Source: Hexactinellida sp. DTS-2022
Lineage: Eukaryota > Porifera > Hexactinellida
Assembly: GCA_028753945.1 (NCBI GenBank)
Contig: JAPNXP010000013.1
Coordinates: 4,837,501-4,901,500, forward strand
Reading direction: 5' to 3'
Length of the DNA: 64,000 nucleotides
The notes under the pieces were generated by a model. It saw only the letters and a list, made by a program, of their open reading frames with translations. It had not been told where the DNA came from and did no database searches. The position numbers and the translations under genes are program-made. How positions within the stretch are numbered: position 1 is the first letter of the stretch; each line of letters opens with the position of its first letter. Shown here piece by piece: positions 32,382-42,736 of this stretch.

Positions 32382-34777
32382 ATGATGAAATTTACAGTTT
32401 CAATTCTCTTCCTGCTTTCTGCGGTATTCGCCAAGAATGACAACAACAACAATAATCAAATAACTTATCCAATGTCGGGGACTGAGCTAGAAACGAGTCT
32501 CAAAACGCAAATAGTTAATTATTTCAACTACCAGCGATCTAACGTTCAGCCGACTGCTGGAGACATGCGATACATGGTGAGTAAACTTCTATTTATTCAT
32601 AATTAAATAAACTTTTCGTTTCTTTCCCAATAAATCCTATTAATGTACAGGAAATAAGCAGATTAATTAGTATTTTCTTAATGTAATACCAGTCCGTTTC
32701 GTTAATGCTTTTGTGTTGTTATTATCTGGATGCTAAACACACGATAATGGTGATAATAGAAGTTGCTAACTGTCAAATAAAAGACTAAATTATCAAAGGT
32801 TTCGTTAAAATAATGTACACTTCATCTGTAATTAGTTTAATTGAAGCTGAATTAATCATGCTCTTACATAAATGAGATTGGAGGATTTCTTAACTAATTA
32901 TGGCCATGCCCAGTATGTCGAATCACGACATACTTCAATCAAGTTAATCAACACGATGTACCATGGGACTTAAAATACTAATTATCAAAGATTAACTATT
33001 TCTCAAAGAAAGCATTCAAATGGCAAACTAAACATTAGGTTTCTTCTAAACAAATATTACAATACACCCTCGCTAATCCGAACCTCGATAATTGGTTCGT
33101 ATTATCGGGGTCACATTTTATAGAGGTCAATAGAAAATGTATTACTTCACTAATCCAAACGAATTCACTATAGGGAACATAATTTTCTTGAATCTGGTTC
33201 GCATTAACTAGGGTATATACTGTATCGTATTATAGAGATGGAGCACTGTACTGGAGACAATGGCTATGTATGGAGCCGCGATGTGCGAAGAGCGGGTGGG
33301 CGGCAGGGAATGCAGCAAGGCCTATGGAGCAGTGATGGGATTCGCCCCTTACGTGACGTCACCGGATGAGGCGACATACGAACAACTTGTTGAAAACTGG
33401 TTCGATTCTACTTACTATATGTATGAGTGTAATGAGTGCTATGCTGACGAGCCAGAACAGTGTGAGCAGTATACACAGGTGATGATTTAGTTATAATTAA
33501 TAAGCTATTATAAGAGTGTAGTTTGCTGTTAATCGGAAGCACTTAGCAGAAGTGTAGAACAAATCAATAATTAGAGAATGCAGTCTCGTAGGAACACTAA
33601 TTATGTATTCTAAAAGCCATCAGTGAACAGTCTAGATACCATTCGAGTCGATTGATGGATGGAAATGCCAAATGTTCCAATGATTCTTTCTGATTGATTT
33701 TAAGATTTGTCGAAATTGATTAAAAGCTAAGGTTTCTACCGACAATTTCAACAAATGTTAATAGCAATTTAGGTAAGTAAGATTCTAAGAGACTTCTTGA
33801 GGAATGCGCTTCCGATTGGTTTTCCTATTCAACTGGCGAATGCCGCGAAATACGTTCAGTAGCTTCAATACAAATATAGCGACATGTAATTTGTTATTTA
33901 GGTGACACATTCAAACGTCACTGCAGTGGGCTGTGCCAGCAGCCTGTGTTACATGGAGGACAACAACAATAACAACAACAACAATAACAACGATGATGAT
34001 AATAATAATAACAATAATCAGATTGGGACAACTCTAGTCTGCTATTTGACACCCGGATATACGTAAGTTAAAATAAATATTTTTATACATTTAAGTTAAT
34101 TGCTTTCAATTACAGATATGAAGGTGATGAAGGCAACGATAATAACAATGACAACAACAACGATAATAACAACAATAATAACAACAACAACAATGTTGTA
34201 ATCCCTTACCCCTACGTGCAAGGAGAAAGCTGCTCAAAGTGCGGAACCGAATCTCCTTTCTGCATAGATGGATTGTGCGGTGAGTGAAATCAGTGCAATT
34301 CTATTGTATAATCTCTATACTAAGAATACAAACAGATTCTCTCTTGAAAGGATCTTTTTATAATTAATAACATCTGTAAAGGAAGCAAGATTAGTGACAT
34401 TAAGTAGAACATAGTCTAACTTTGGTAGGGATACAGAATAGAAATTGGAAATACAGTAGAACCTCGTAACTACGAACACCAGGGGACCTCAAAATGCGTT
34501 CGCTTTACCCGGAATTTTTAACCCATAACATTTGTATTGAAAAGGCTTTGAAGGGGACTGAAATAGTGTTTGTATTAACCGTGTAAGTACTAACGAGGTT
34601 CTACGGTATATTCATAATCAATCTGTATTATGCTGAACTAATTCTGAGTGTCCGTATTTAACAAATTGTATTTATCCCCTAGCCACTTGGAGTGATGTAT
34701 TTGGAGCAGCACACATGACCTCAGCTAATATTCTCATGATTGCCAGCTTCCTATTCGTGCTCTGGAGCATTTTATAG
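32382..34777 (+). CDS. CAP/SCP-domain secreted or anchored protein 2
   Basis: Five in-phase exons: 32382-32576, 33236-33478, 33902-34062, 34116-34279, 34683-34777; 285 residues. Signal peptide MMKFTVSILFLLSAVFA, then an Asn run, the CAP domain (IVNYFNYQRSNVQPTAGDM, RWSTVLETMAMYGAAMC, HSNVTAVGCASSLCYM, TTLVCYLTPGY), a second Asn/Asp-rich stretch, CSKCGTESPFCIDGLC and a hydrophobic tail (ANILMIASFLFVLWSIL). Unlike CAP gene 1, an Asn/Asp run of about 16-20 residues is inserted inside the CAP domain itself, between LCYMED and QIGTTLVC. Intron positions match CAP gene 1, so the pair arose by inverted duplication. Confidence 0.88.
33062..33226. repeat. MITE-like element, family F
   Basis: ACACCCTCGCTAATCCGAAC, CCTCGATAATTGGTTCGTAT and CACTAATCCAAACGAATTC, ending GGTTCGCATTAACTAGGGTA and TACTGTA. 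Termini are of the same CTAATCCGAAC/GATTATCCGAAC style as Tigger-derived elements and the short piece at 60798. It ends about 10 bases before the CAP gene 2 exon 2 acceptor. Confidence 0.55.
34452..34608. repeat. MITE, family A, in CAP gene 2 intron 4
   Basis: TACAGTAGAACCTCGTAACT at the left, TAACGAGGTTCTACGGTA at the right, with GGCTTTGAAGGGGACTGAAA inside. Full-length copy. Confidence 0.9.
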
Positions 34778-35179
34778 ATACAGAGAGCAATATATTCTTG
34801 TTTTGTAGTTTTTGAAAGTAGCCATTCTATACTCACTACAATGTATCTTTTCTGGCCACGATGAGTGCTAGTTGGTATTCTATCCAATTATATTAAACTA
34901 TATTTCCCCGTTATTATGTGTATTATTTCAAATATGAATAGCTGAATTATTTAATATACTGTATATTTGTAAGAATACTTCCTAAACTGGGTATAAATCT
35001 ATAAATTTGTACAGTTAATAGAGCCAATGTGATCTAATATTATAGTATGGAGACACACACATAAAACCATAGGAGCAATTAGATATTAAAAACTAAAAAG
35101 TCAGTAAATATGCAAATATACACTAAATTAGATATAAAACAGAATATCCTCTGTGAATGTTTAGAAACAACTTTGTTAA
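34778..35179. other. Convergent spacer between CAP gene 2 and the GTPase-MACPF-Hog pair
   Basis: AT-rich, no gene. It carries the 3' ends of a plus-strand and a minus-strand gene. Confidence 0.5.
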
Positions 35180-38155
35180 TTACTTTTGAAAGAGCCCCTC
35201 GACTGGTCGGAATGCGTAATACAATTTCTGAAGCGCAGAACAGTAGAAATGCATCTTGTACTTATGGTCCATTTGGTAGCTCACCCATTTGCAAAGACCA
35301 GATTTGTAGGCGAGTCTTACAGGGCACATTATCTTGTGGCCTCTTTCGTGCGCTTTCTGGGTGTTCCCAACTGTAACTTCAGGGACAGCAAACACACTAC
35401 AAACAATCCCATTAACTACAATACAGCTGTTGAGAGTGAAAGGAGAGTAGACACCAACCTCTCTAACAGAGCTCACTTCCAGAACCTCGACACTCCGCAC
35501 CTCGGATCCACACACGGACCTGAGTCTCTCTCCCACGCGCACTCTCCCAGCTGGAACAGCTTCCCCTCTCCCCTGTCCCTGTCCCTGTCCCTGGTCCAGG
35601 AACACCAAATGGTTCTCACTAACCCTCAGTTCCCCCGCGGAGTGTCTGATGCACAGGAAGTCCGTCTCGGAGTCCGGGTCCAGGTGTCCCCAGAGGAACA
35701 GCGGAGACAGACACACCCTGCCCCGAGAATCCACAGACACAACTCTATCCGAGATACGCACGTCTCGCATGCGCACCACGCGACCTGACTCCAGCAGAAC
35801 TGTAGAGGTGCTGGGGAAACAAACGTTGTCACCCGTCTTAATCTCAGACTTAACACTTTCAGCAACATGCCTGCGTGTATGTATTCCTAAAAACATCAAT
35901 GGATTTACAAATCTTTCCTTCTTAATGGTTGCCGACCGATTGTGGAATTTCTCAAACGCACTGTGTAAAGCAACGTTCTTATCTCCGGGGATTATTAAAT
36001 CATGAAGAGGTTTAGGGAGTATTCTCAATGGAAGTATGGCTGGATTGTAATTGAGAGATTCCTCCCAGGAATTCCATTGTTTCTGAGAGATCTGTTTTAA
36101 AGTCGGTTGGTAATACCTCCGGTCCCCACCAAACCATTCCAAATCCGCTCGAAGCAAATCGAATAAAGGAGACATCACCTCTTCTTCTTCGACATCGTTA
36201 GTTGGCTCTATTAATTGGTCAACCGAAAAGCCATGTTTTATATTAATTATTAGATAAAAAAGCCGTTGCCTTAGAAGCTGGAAATAGTCGGGACTTCTCG
36301 CCCTCTCGAAACTGACTTCAAACTTGCCCTGAAGGTAACCCCCTATGCCAACCTTAGACACAATGCAATCCCCGTATTTGGTGAATAGGTGAGTAAATTT
36401 CGCTACATTTGCTGAATTGGATTCATCATAAATTTGAGGAATTTTATTTAATGCTTGAATAAAACTGTTTGTTAGAGTGGTGTTATTTATTTTTATAGTT
36501 AAGTTAGCTTTCTCGATTACAAAGGAGAGTTGTATTGTTTTACTTGAACTGTGTGAGGGGACAATATTAAATCCTGCTAGAGGTTGTACCTGAATTAATT
36601 CTACGTAATTATTCAAATCGAATTGTCTAAGTACATCTCCAGAATACTCAACAATGTTAGAGTAACATTGACAAAAATACTTTGTCTCATCGAGAGTTAA
36701 ACCCTCACAGTTTTCTGGGATTAAAAACCCGTACGGAGGCAATGGGATATCAAGAAGAAAATGCAATGACAGCTTTATCCTTCACTACTTGTTGTTTGGA
36801 TATATCGTAACCGTAGCCTAGATTGGTAGAAATGTTGTGTACAACTGGTTGTTTTATATTGAATTGACAGGTCAGTGCGCGAACCTCTATTTTATTAAGT
36901 TTGCATGGGTGAAGAATTATTTCTATTTCATCCAATGACTTTGATTCTAAATCTTCTATTTTCTTCAATCCACGTTTAACGAGTCTAAAAGTGAGAGGAT
37001 AAAGCTCGTCTTCCAGGTTGAGACCCTGATTCTCAGGGTCGTTGCCGTACTTTGTATATTCAACAATTCTTTCAGATACCTTTGTAGCTTCAAAGGGCGG
37101 TTTTATAACAGTAAGTTTGCGAAAGAAATATATCTTTCTTTCGCTGAAAAGTGCTTTGTCAGCAACAGAGTAAGGAGATATTACTTTAGGCGGAATAATT
37201 ATGGGAATTTCTTTCTGGGATTTAGCAAAGAATAACCGAACAGCTTCTATGCCAATCTCGTCTTGACTCTTCCTCATTATCTCAATGCAAGCGGTGAACA
37301 AATTCCTGGGTTGTTCCTCTCCGTTAAAAAGCTCAGAGAAATCTCCAACTCTATTCAAGTCGTAATCGTCAATTTCATTTTCAATATAAACGACTGGGAC
37401 ATCAAATTTGAAGAATCTCCTAGCGAGCAGTTTTATGTAATAAGCTTTGGATTTAAGCTTTGTTTCCCAAGTTTTTTTCGGGAGACTACACACGTGAGTA
37501 AGCACGATGACAACATTTGGATGTTTTCTGTCGATGAGGTGCAATCTCTTTTTCTGAATAATACTGAACATGCTGGCAACTCGCGATTCGGAACCTAACA
37601 GTCTCTCGTCATTCACATCAACCACAAGCATAACAATGTTAGGAAATACAGTGTAACGATGGTTGATGCCAAGCCAATTCAGTTGCTGCAAGCCTACTGC
37701 TGATGCTGTGAAATGAATTCTTCGATCAAAGCTAGGTTCGCTGCGTCCATATGCAGCCCCTGTGAATCCCCAAAGCCAGGCACGTCTACCCAGCTTAGCT
37801 CAAGGTTTTCCGCCTCCCAATGATCGCTTGTCAATGAAGTTATGTGCTCGATGACATCTCCAGTAGCTGAGTGCTTGCAAGAGGTAGCCATTAGATCCCT
37901 CGCTCCGTTGAACAAATGCTTGAGTGTGGAAGTTTTCCCAGAACCCGAGAGGCCATATAGGAATATAATAGCACGGTTAGCCGGTCTCTGAGCTAGCATA
38001 CTTTTCTCAACCATTCCAAGTGCTTTATGTCGTCTCTGAGATAATGACTTTATTGGGTTGCTTTCTAGCACGTAGTAGTCACGTGTAACTGTTGTTGGTG
38101 CTGGAATTTCTATCTCAATTTCATCCCGTATTTGGATAGGATTCTTCTCAGCCAT
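35180..38155 (-). CDS. GTPase-MACPF-Hog fusion, copy 2 (frame broken twice)
   Basis: Three overlapping open segments cover the gene. 38155-37694 has the P-loop LYGLSGSGKTSTL and the G3 motif DVPGFGDS. 37691-36750 has VVDVNDERLLG, the G4-like VIVLTHV and the MACPF start LGYGYDIS. 36766-35180 has the rest of MACPF (FTKYGDCIVSKVGIGG, then ADLEWFGGDRRYY and WNSWEESLNYNPAI) and a Hedgehog-type Hint domain from CFPSTSTVLLESGR. The Hint has SENH for the TxxH motif, ends VVNGIVCSVFAV, and is followed by a C-terminal HFYC segment. A -1 shift at about 37694 and a +1 shift at about 36750-36766 are needed. No GT-AG intron explains them. Either a decaying gene, recoding or assembly error. MACPF domains form membrane pores; Hog domains self-cleave. 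Confidence 0.7.
35381..35821 (-). repeat. Near-identical Hint module, copy in gene 2
   Basis: Aligned base by base with 38603-39037 it shows three substitutions and one 6-base (GTCCCT) length difference. Two substitutions are silent; one is Val/Ala. On the coding strand it starts at the first base of the predicted catalytic Cys codon (35821) and ends with a Pro codon (35381-35383). Two counted 60-base samples inside it have 60-63% GC, while a sample of this gene's upstream coding sequence (36421-36480) has 25%. Confidence 0.95.
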
Positions 38156-38380
38156 TCTATACTCAGTAAGAGTAATTGTAAATTAATTTAAAGTTTATAG
38201 TTACTAGGAAATCGGAGTTGTTTACTAATTCTTTTTGCCAAAAGAAAACTTAGTGTAAACAAGATAAAGAGAAATAATAAAAAACATTTTTAAAACCATT
38301 CAAAATATGAAACAGAATTCCCTAAAAAGATAGATAAAAACAATTCTAGCATTTATACAAATTCAATTTAATTAAAAATT

Positions 38381-41379
38381 CTATAATCTTTCAGTCATTG
38401 TTTTGCCAAAAAATAACTTCTCAATTGGTTTCATTCCAAAATAACCTTTCTGTAACAAAGTACAGTATAAGTGCATTTTGTGTGTGTGGTTCATGGGAAA
38501 GCTAATTACGTCAGAGAGACCAGCTTTGTAGCTGTATCTGAGGGGGGCGAAGAGGGCGTGACCAATTCTGTGTACTTGGCTTATGTCCCGTGCTATCCCA
38601 GGAGGGACAGCAAACACACTACAAACAATCCCATTAACTACAATACAGCTGTTGAGAGTGAAAGGAGAGTAGGCACCAACCTCTCTAACAGAGCTCACCT
38701 CCAGAACCTCGACACTCCGCACCTCGGATCCACACACGGACCTGAGTCTCTCTCCCACGCGCACTCTCCCAGCTGGAACAGCTTCCCCTCTCCCCTGTCC
38801 CTGTCCCTGGTCCAGGAACACCAAATGGTTCTCACTAACCCTCAGTTCCCCCGCGGAGTGTCTGATGCACAGGAAGTCCGTCTCGGAGTCCGGGTCCAGG
38901 TGTCCCCAGAGGAACAGCGGAGACAGACACACTCTGCCCCGAGAATCCACAGACACAACTCTATCCGAGATACGCACGTCTCGCATGCGCACCACGCGAC
39001 CTGACTCCAGCAGAACTGTAGAGGTGCTGGGGAAACAGGAATCGCTCTTAATCTCACTTTTTGCTTGGTGTGAAGCTTCGTTTCTTGTATTGGGGAGAGA
39101 ATAAGATGTTTTACTCTTCCTAACAACAACTCTGTTCGTTAGATATTCATAAGCTTTCTGCACTGGCATGGCTCGCGGATGGTTGTGTGAATGTAAAATG
39201 GAATGGAGAGTGACTGGTATAAAGCTGTGTTGGAGAATTATAGGATTCAATTTGAGAGACTGTGTCCAGGAGTTCCAGCTACTGCTGGTTAGCTTTCCGA
39301 GAGATGACGTATGATGGCGCGCGTCACCCCCCCTCCAGGTGAGATCAGCTGTGAGCAGCTGATTGTAAATCTGTTCTTCTTCGTCTAAGTTATCACCAGG
39401 ATGAAAAGTCTCGGAGAATTTAGCTCCGTTAATAGTATTGCCGATGTGAGTAATGACCAGTTTACGGATGGTAGTATAGTAGTCTTCTCGCAGTGCATTA
39501 GTCCTCTCTACCGATAGCACCCCTTCGATACAGCCTCCGAGCGTGGCTTGTGTGATAGCCCAATAACCGTAGTTCGTAAAGAACGCAGAAAAAGCATGGA
39601 CACATGACTCATTTCCCTCTTGAAATGTTTCCGGGATATTCGAGGCCTCTTTCACCAAATCTGAGGAGAGCGGGTAGCTGTCACTCGACGCGAGACTAAC
39701 GCGATAAGTAGTCTGGTCGATGCGAAATGATATTTTACAATCCTTTTTAGGTACAGAGTTCGGATCGATAATATTATAGCCGCTAATCAGAGGGAATTTT
39801 GCAAATTTTGAGTATTTATCAAGTCCAACGTTTATGAGTATTTCTCTTGCAAAATCAGAGATATGTTTAACTCCGCGACAAGTCGCCTCTGTATTCACAT
39901 AAGCAAACAAGCTGGCACCTGTCGGCAATATAAAGTTGTACGGAGGTTGCTCATATACCTGTGACGTATCAATAACAGGTTGTAAGATTGTATTATCGAA
40001 TATATTGAAGCCGCAGCCTAGTACAGGCGCTATGTACTCCGGTTTGGGCTGGACAGGATTAAACAGCTGACATATGATCTGTTTCTCTAAGTCAGATAGT
40101 TTGTATGGAATCAGAATACTCTCTATCTCTGGAAGAGTGAGAGATCTTATTTTATCCACCTCTGTGAGATTGTTTTTCTGTAAAATGAACTTTAATGGAT
40201 ACAACTCTTGTTCATCTTTTTCACTCTTGATATAAGCGTTTATTTTCAAGTCAACATTTGTTGTTTTCAAAGCCTCGAAAGGTGTTGAGACTTTCGCTAA
40301 CCAGTAACTGGCGTTTTCAGATAGCTCCTCTTCACATTTTTCAGTACACAATTTCCCTTTCACACAATTATCCAGAACTAAAGGTATTTCCATAGATCGC
40401 TCGTAATACAGTCTCATTGCTTCTATCCCAACTTCGTCCTGATTAAGCTGCATTATCTCAATGCACTTTTTGAATAGGTTAAGCGGCTGTCTCTCTCCAT
40501 TATGTAGCACTGTCCATTCGCCTTCTCTAGTCAGGTCCCAGCCTGCATGGTCGTTCTCAATGTACACAACCGGGGCGAGAATCTTTAGGTATCGCCTTCC
40601 TAACAGCTGGAGACAGTAGGCTTTGGATTCAAGTTTGTTCTGCCAGTTGCCTTTCGCAATTCCGCAGACATGCGTCATCACAAACACTACATTCGGACGC
40701 TTAACATCAACAATCCGCAATCTCTTCTTCCCGAGAGTTCGCAGCATTCTACCAACCTCCGTATCGTAGCCGAATAATCGCTCGTCATTAGCGTCTATGA
40801 CTATTAGCACTATGTTGGGATAGAATATTGCGTATGTGTAGAATAGACAACGTATTTCGCGAAATTCTGCAGTCCCAATTGCTGGTGCTGGGCTATGAAC
40901 TGCTCAATATTCGCGAGGTTTAACGCGTCTTGGTATCTCCCGCCGGAATCATTAAACCCTGGAGCATCAACGAAGCTAATTTCCAAGTTATCAGCGCACC
41001 AATACTCGCTGGTCATAGAGCCGACATACTCAACTACGTCACGCGTGCCGGATTTGTTATGGGATATGTCAACTGAGGTTTTGTTGTTGAATAGATGGCA
41101 AAGTGTGGAGGATTTTCCAGCCCCCGAGAGCCCGTATAGGAAGAAAACAGCGCGATTCGAAGAGCGCTGGGCGCATAAACTTTTTCCAACCATTTCTAGG
41201 GCTTTATGCGAAATTTCGCGAGACATTTTAAACGCTTCCATCGGTGTTTTTGGTAGCGACAAGTTACCGGTATGCGGATGTGTTGGGGTATGCAAAACTG
41301 GTATTAAACTCGATCGCAATGACACTCTAAACTCCTTTACTGGCGTTCTATTAATCTCATCTTGATTTTGTTCAGCCAT
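38381..41379 (-). CDS. GTPase-MACPF-Hog fusion, copy 1 (frame broken once)
   Basis: Segment 41379-40810 (189 residues) holds a P-loop, YGLSGAGKSSTL (83-93), and G3 VDAPGFND (137-144). The second segment, open from above 40810 down to 38381, continues with PNIVLIVIDANDERLFG, the G4-like VFVMTHVCG, a linker, a MACPF domain (about 260-545, signature NYGYWAITQATLGG at 413-426, then WRGGDARHH and WNSWTQSLKLNPII) and a Hog domain. The Hog domain has catalytic Cys592, SENH (His662), VVNGIVCSVFAV and the tail HRIGHALFAPLRYSYKAG...HLYC that matches the sterol-recognition region of Hedgehog. The two segments overlap in different frames and need a -1 shift at about 40812-40880. Role inferred: a GTPase-regulated pore former with self-cleaving C-terminus. 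No signal peptide is seen. Confidence 0.75.
38603..39037 (-). repeat. Near-identical Hint module, copy in gene 1
   Basis: 435 bases covering Cys592 to Pro736 exactly on codon boundaries; the partner is 35381-35821. The first mismatch lies immediately outside the block on each side. The flanking coding sequences align only as diverged proteins. Confidence 0.95.
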
Positions 41380-42364
41380 TGCAATGCCTTACATTATTCA
41401 GTGAGGAAATCACAGTAAATAAACAAGGTAAATGACTGCACTTTTTTTCTCTTAGGCCAGTGTTAATTATTAGTAGTAAACTAGTTTCAGCTCCACCGCC
41501 CACATTATAATGTTTCTACCGCACTTTATTGTCAAATTGTCATAATTGTCATAATTGTCATAATTGTCATAATTGTCAATATTGTCAATTTTGTGGTAAG
41601 ATTAACAATTAATTAACAATTATTATCACACTCTAGAGTCTAAACTATAGTATAGTCGGCATAGTAAAAATCCATAATAAGCTAGTAACAAAAGCAGAAA
41701 TTATGACAAGCATTATTACCCAACGATTGCAAATATTAACAAAAACACTCACAAATTATAATATTTGCAAAGCAAATGCTTTACAAACATTATAATTTGT
41801 GAGTGCCTTAGATAAACTATGCCGACATCAAATAATGATATAATACAATCAGAAGCCGCCTTATGGAGTTTGAAACAATATTACCATTAGCACTGGCCTT
41901 AAATACATTATTATGTAAAATTTATAAAAATAAGCAAAATAGGGTGAAATAATTTGTTTGCATGTATAAAATATGGGACCATAAATGAATAATTTAATCA
42001 ATAAGGAATCAGAGATTTCATCATAAACAAGTGAGTATTACATCGCAAATATGTACCTTTCATCATGGAATGGAATAAATACACAGAATTGTTGGAAATG
42101 CGGCAATATACTAATTATAAACTAGATTCTATAAGTTTAGAGTGAATAAATTGAATCGAGAGAGTTAGAGTGAAACTATAGGATAGTAAGAAGCTCAATA
42201 AAATGCATGGGTATTTTACTGTAAGATGCATGGACAATGAAAGACAATAGATCGCTTGCACAAGAATTATTAGAGGCCCAAATAAGCTAGGAGCTATAAT
42301 TACATCAGGTCTGAATGGATACAACAGTAGCCTATATACGATACTGCGGAGTAACTGGAGAATA
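41380..42364. other. Spacer with tandem and inverted repeats
   Basis: No gene. It holds a 9-base tandem array (ATAATTGTC units, 41530-41595). It also holds an inverted-repeat element (41653-41826) whose outer arms are TAGTCGGCATAGT and ACTATGCCGAC. A strong inner hairpin (41747-41806) has arms CACTCACAAATTATAATATT and a near-perfect complement ending AATTTGTGAGTG. It separates the divergent CHRAC1 (plus) from the fusion gene (minus). Confidence 0.8.
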
Positions 42365-42736
42365 ATGGCGAGCAACAATCAAGATCCCAGCGATAAACCC
42401 ACCAAACTACCACCCGGCAAAGTCAAGTTCCTCATGAAAACAGCACCGAATCCAGGAGCGATTTCCGGCGAAACGGTAATAATAGCCACTCAATCAGCAG
42501 AGTGGTTTCTAGAGAAGATGCTCACAGAGGCGTATAAGCGGAACAAAAAGCTGAGAGGCAATTCTGGCAACAAGGTCTCGATCTCCTACCAAGACATCGC
42601 TACCATTGTTAACCAAAACGAATGCTACGACTTTCTCGCAGACATTGTGCCATTAAAAGTCACGGTGGGTGAAGCGATAGCTATGGCAGCCCCGAGCAAA
42701 GACAATAGTACAGAAAATAACCTCAGTTCACAATAG
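42365..42736 (+). CDS. CHRAC1: Histone-fold protein CHRAC1 (CHRAC-15)
   Basis: A 123-residue histone fold. LPPGKVKFLMKTAPNPGAIS is the H2A-like first helix and loop, TVIIATQSAEWFLEKMLTEA the long central helix, and SISYQDIATIVNQNECYDFL then ADIVPLKVTV the last helices. YxDxAxxxxQxxxxxFLxDIxPxK is the CHRAC1 signature. Known CHRAC1 pairs with POLE3 in the CHRAC remodeller and the DNA polymerase epsilon accessory dimer context. POLE4 is the main alternative, but the length and loop fit CHRAC1 better. Intronless. Confidence 0.85.
   Translation: MASNNQDPSDKPTKLPPGKVKFLMKTAPNPGAISGETVIIATQSAEWFLEKMLTEAYKRNKKLRGNSGNKVSISYQDIATIVNQNECYDFLADIVPLKVTVGEAIAMAAPSKDNSTENNLSSQ

Noticed and set aside
35186..35788. 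200-codon plus-strand ORF, and the similar one at 38471-39004
   Set aside because: Both lie opposite the Hint module. They resemble each other only because the module is duplicated; the sense frame carries the clear Hog motifs.
40800..40885. A spliced intron explaining the frame break of copy 1
   Set aside because: The available GT...AG pairs remove a multiple of three or delete conserved residues, and none restores the frame.
35180..41379. A Hedgehog or hedgling signalling gene
   Set aside because: Only the C-terminal Hog domain is present. There is no Hedge ligand domain, cadherin, EGF or signal peptide upstream.
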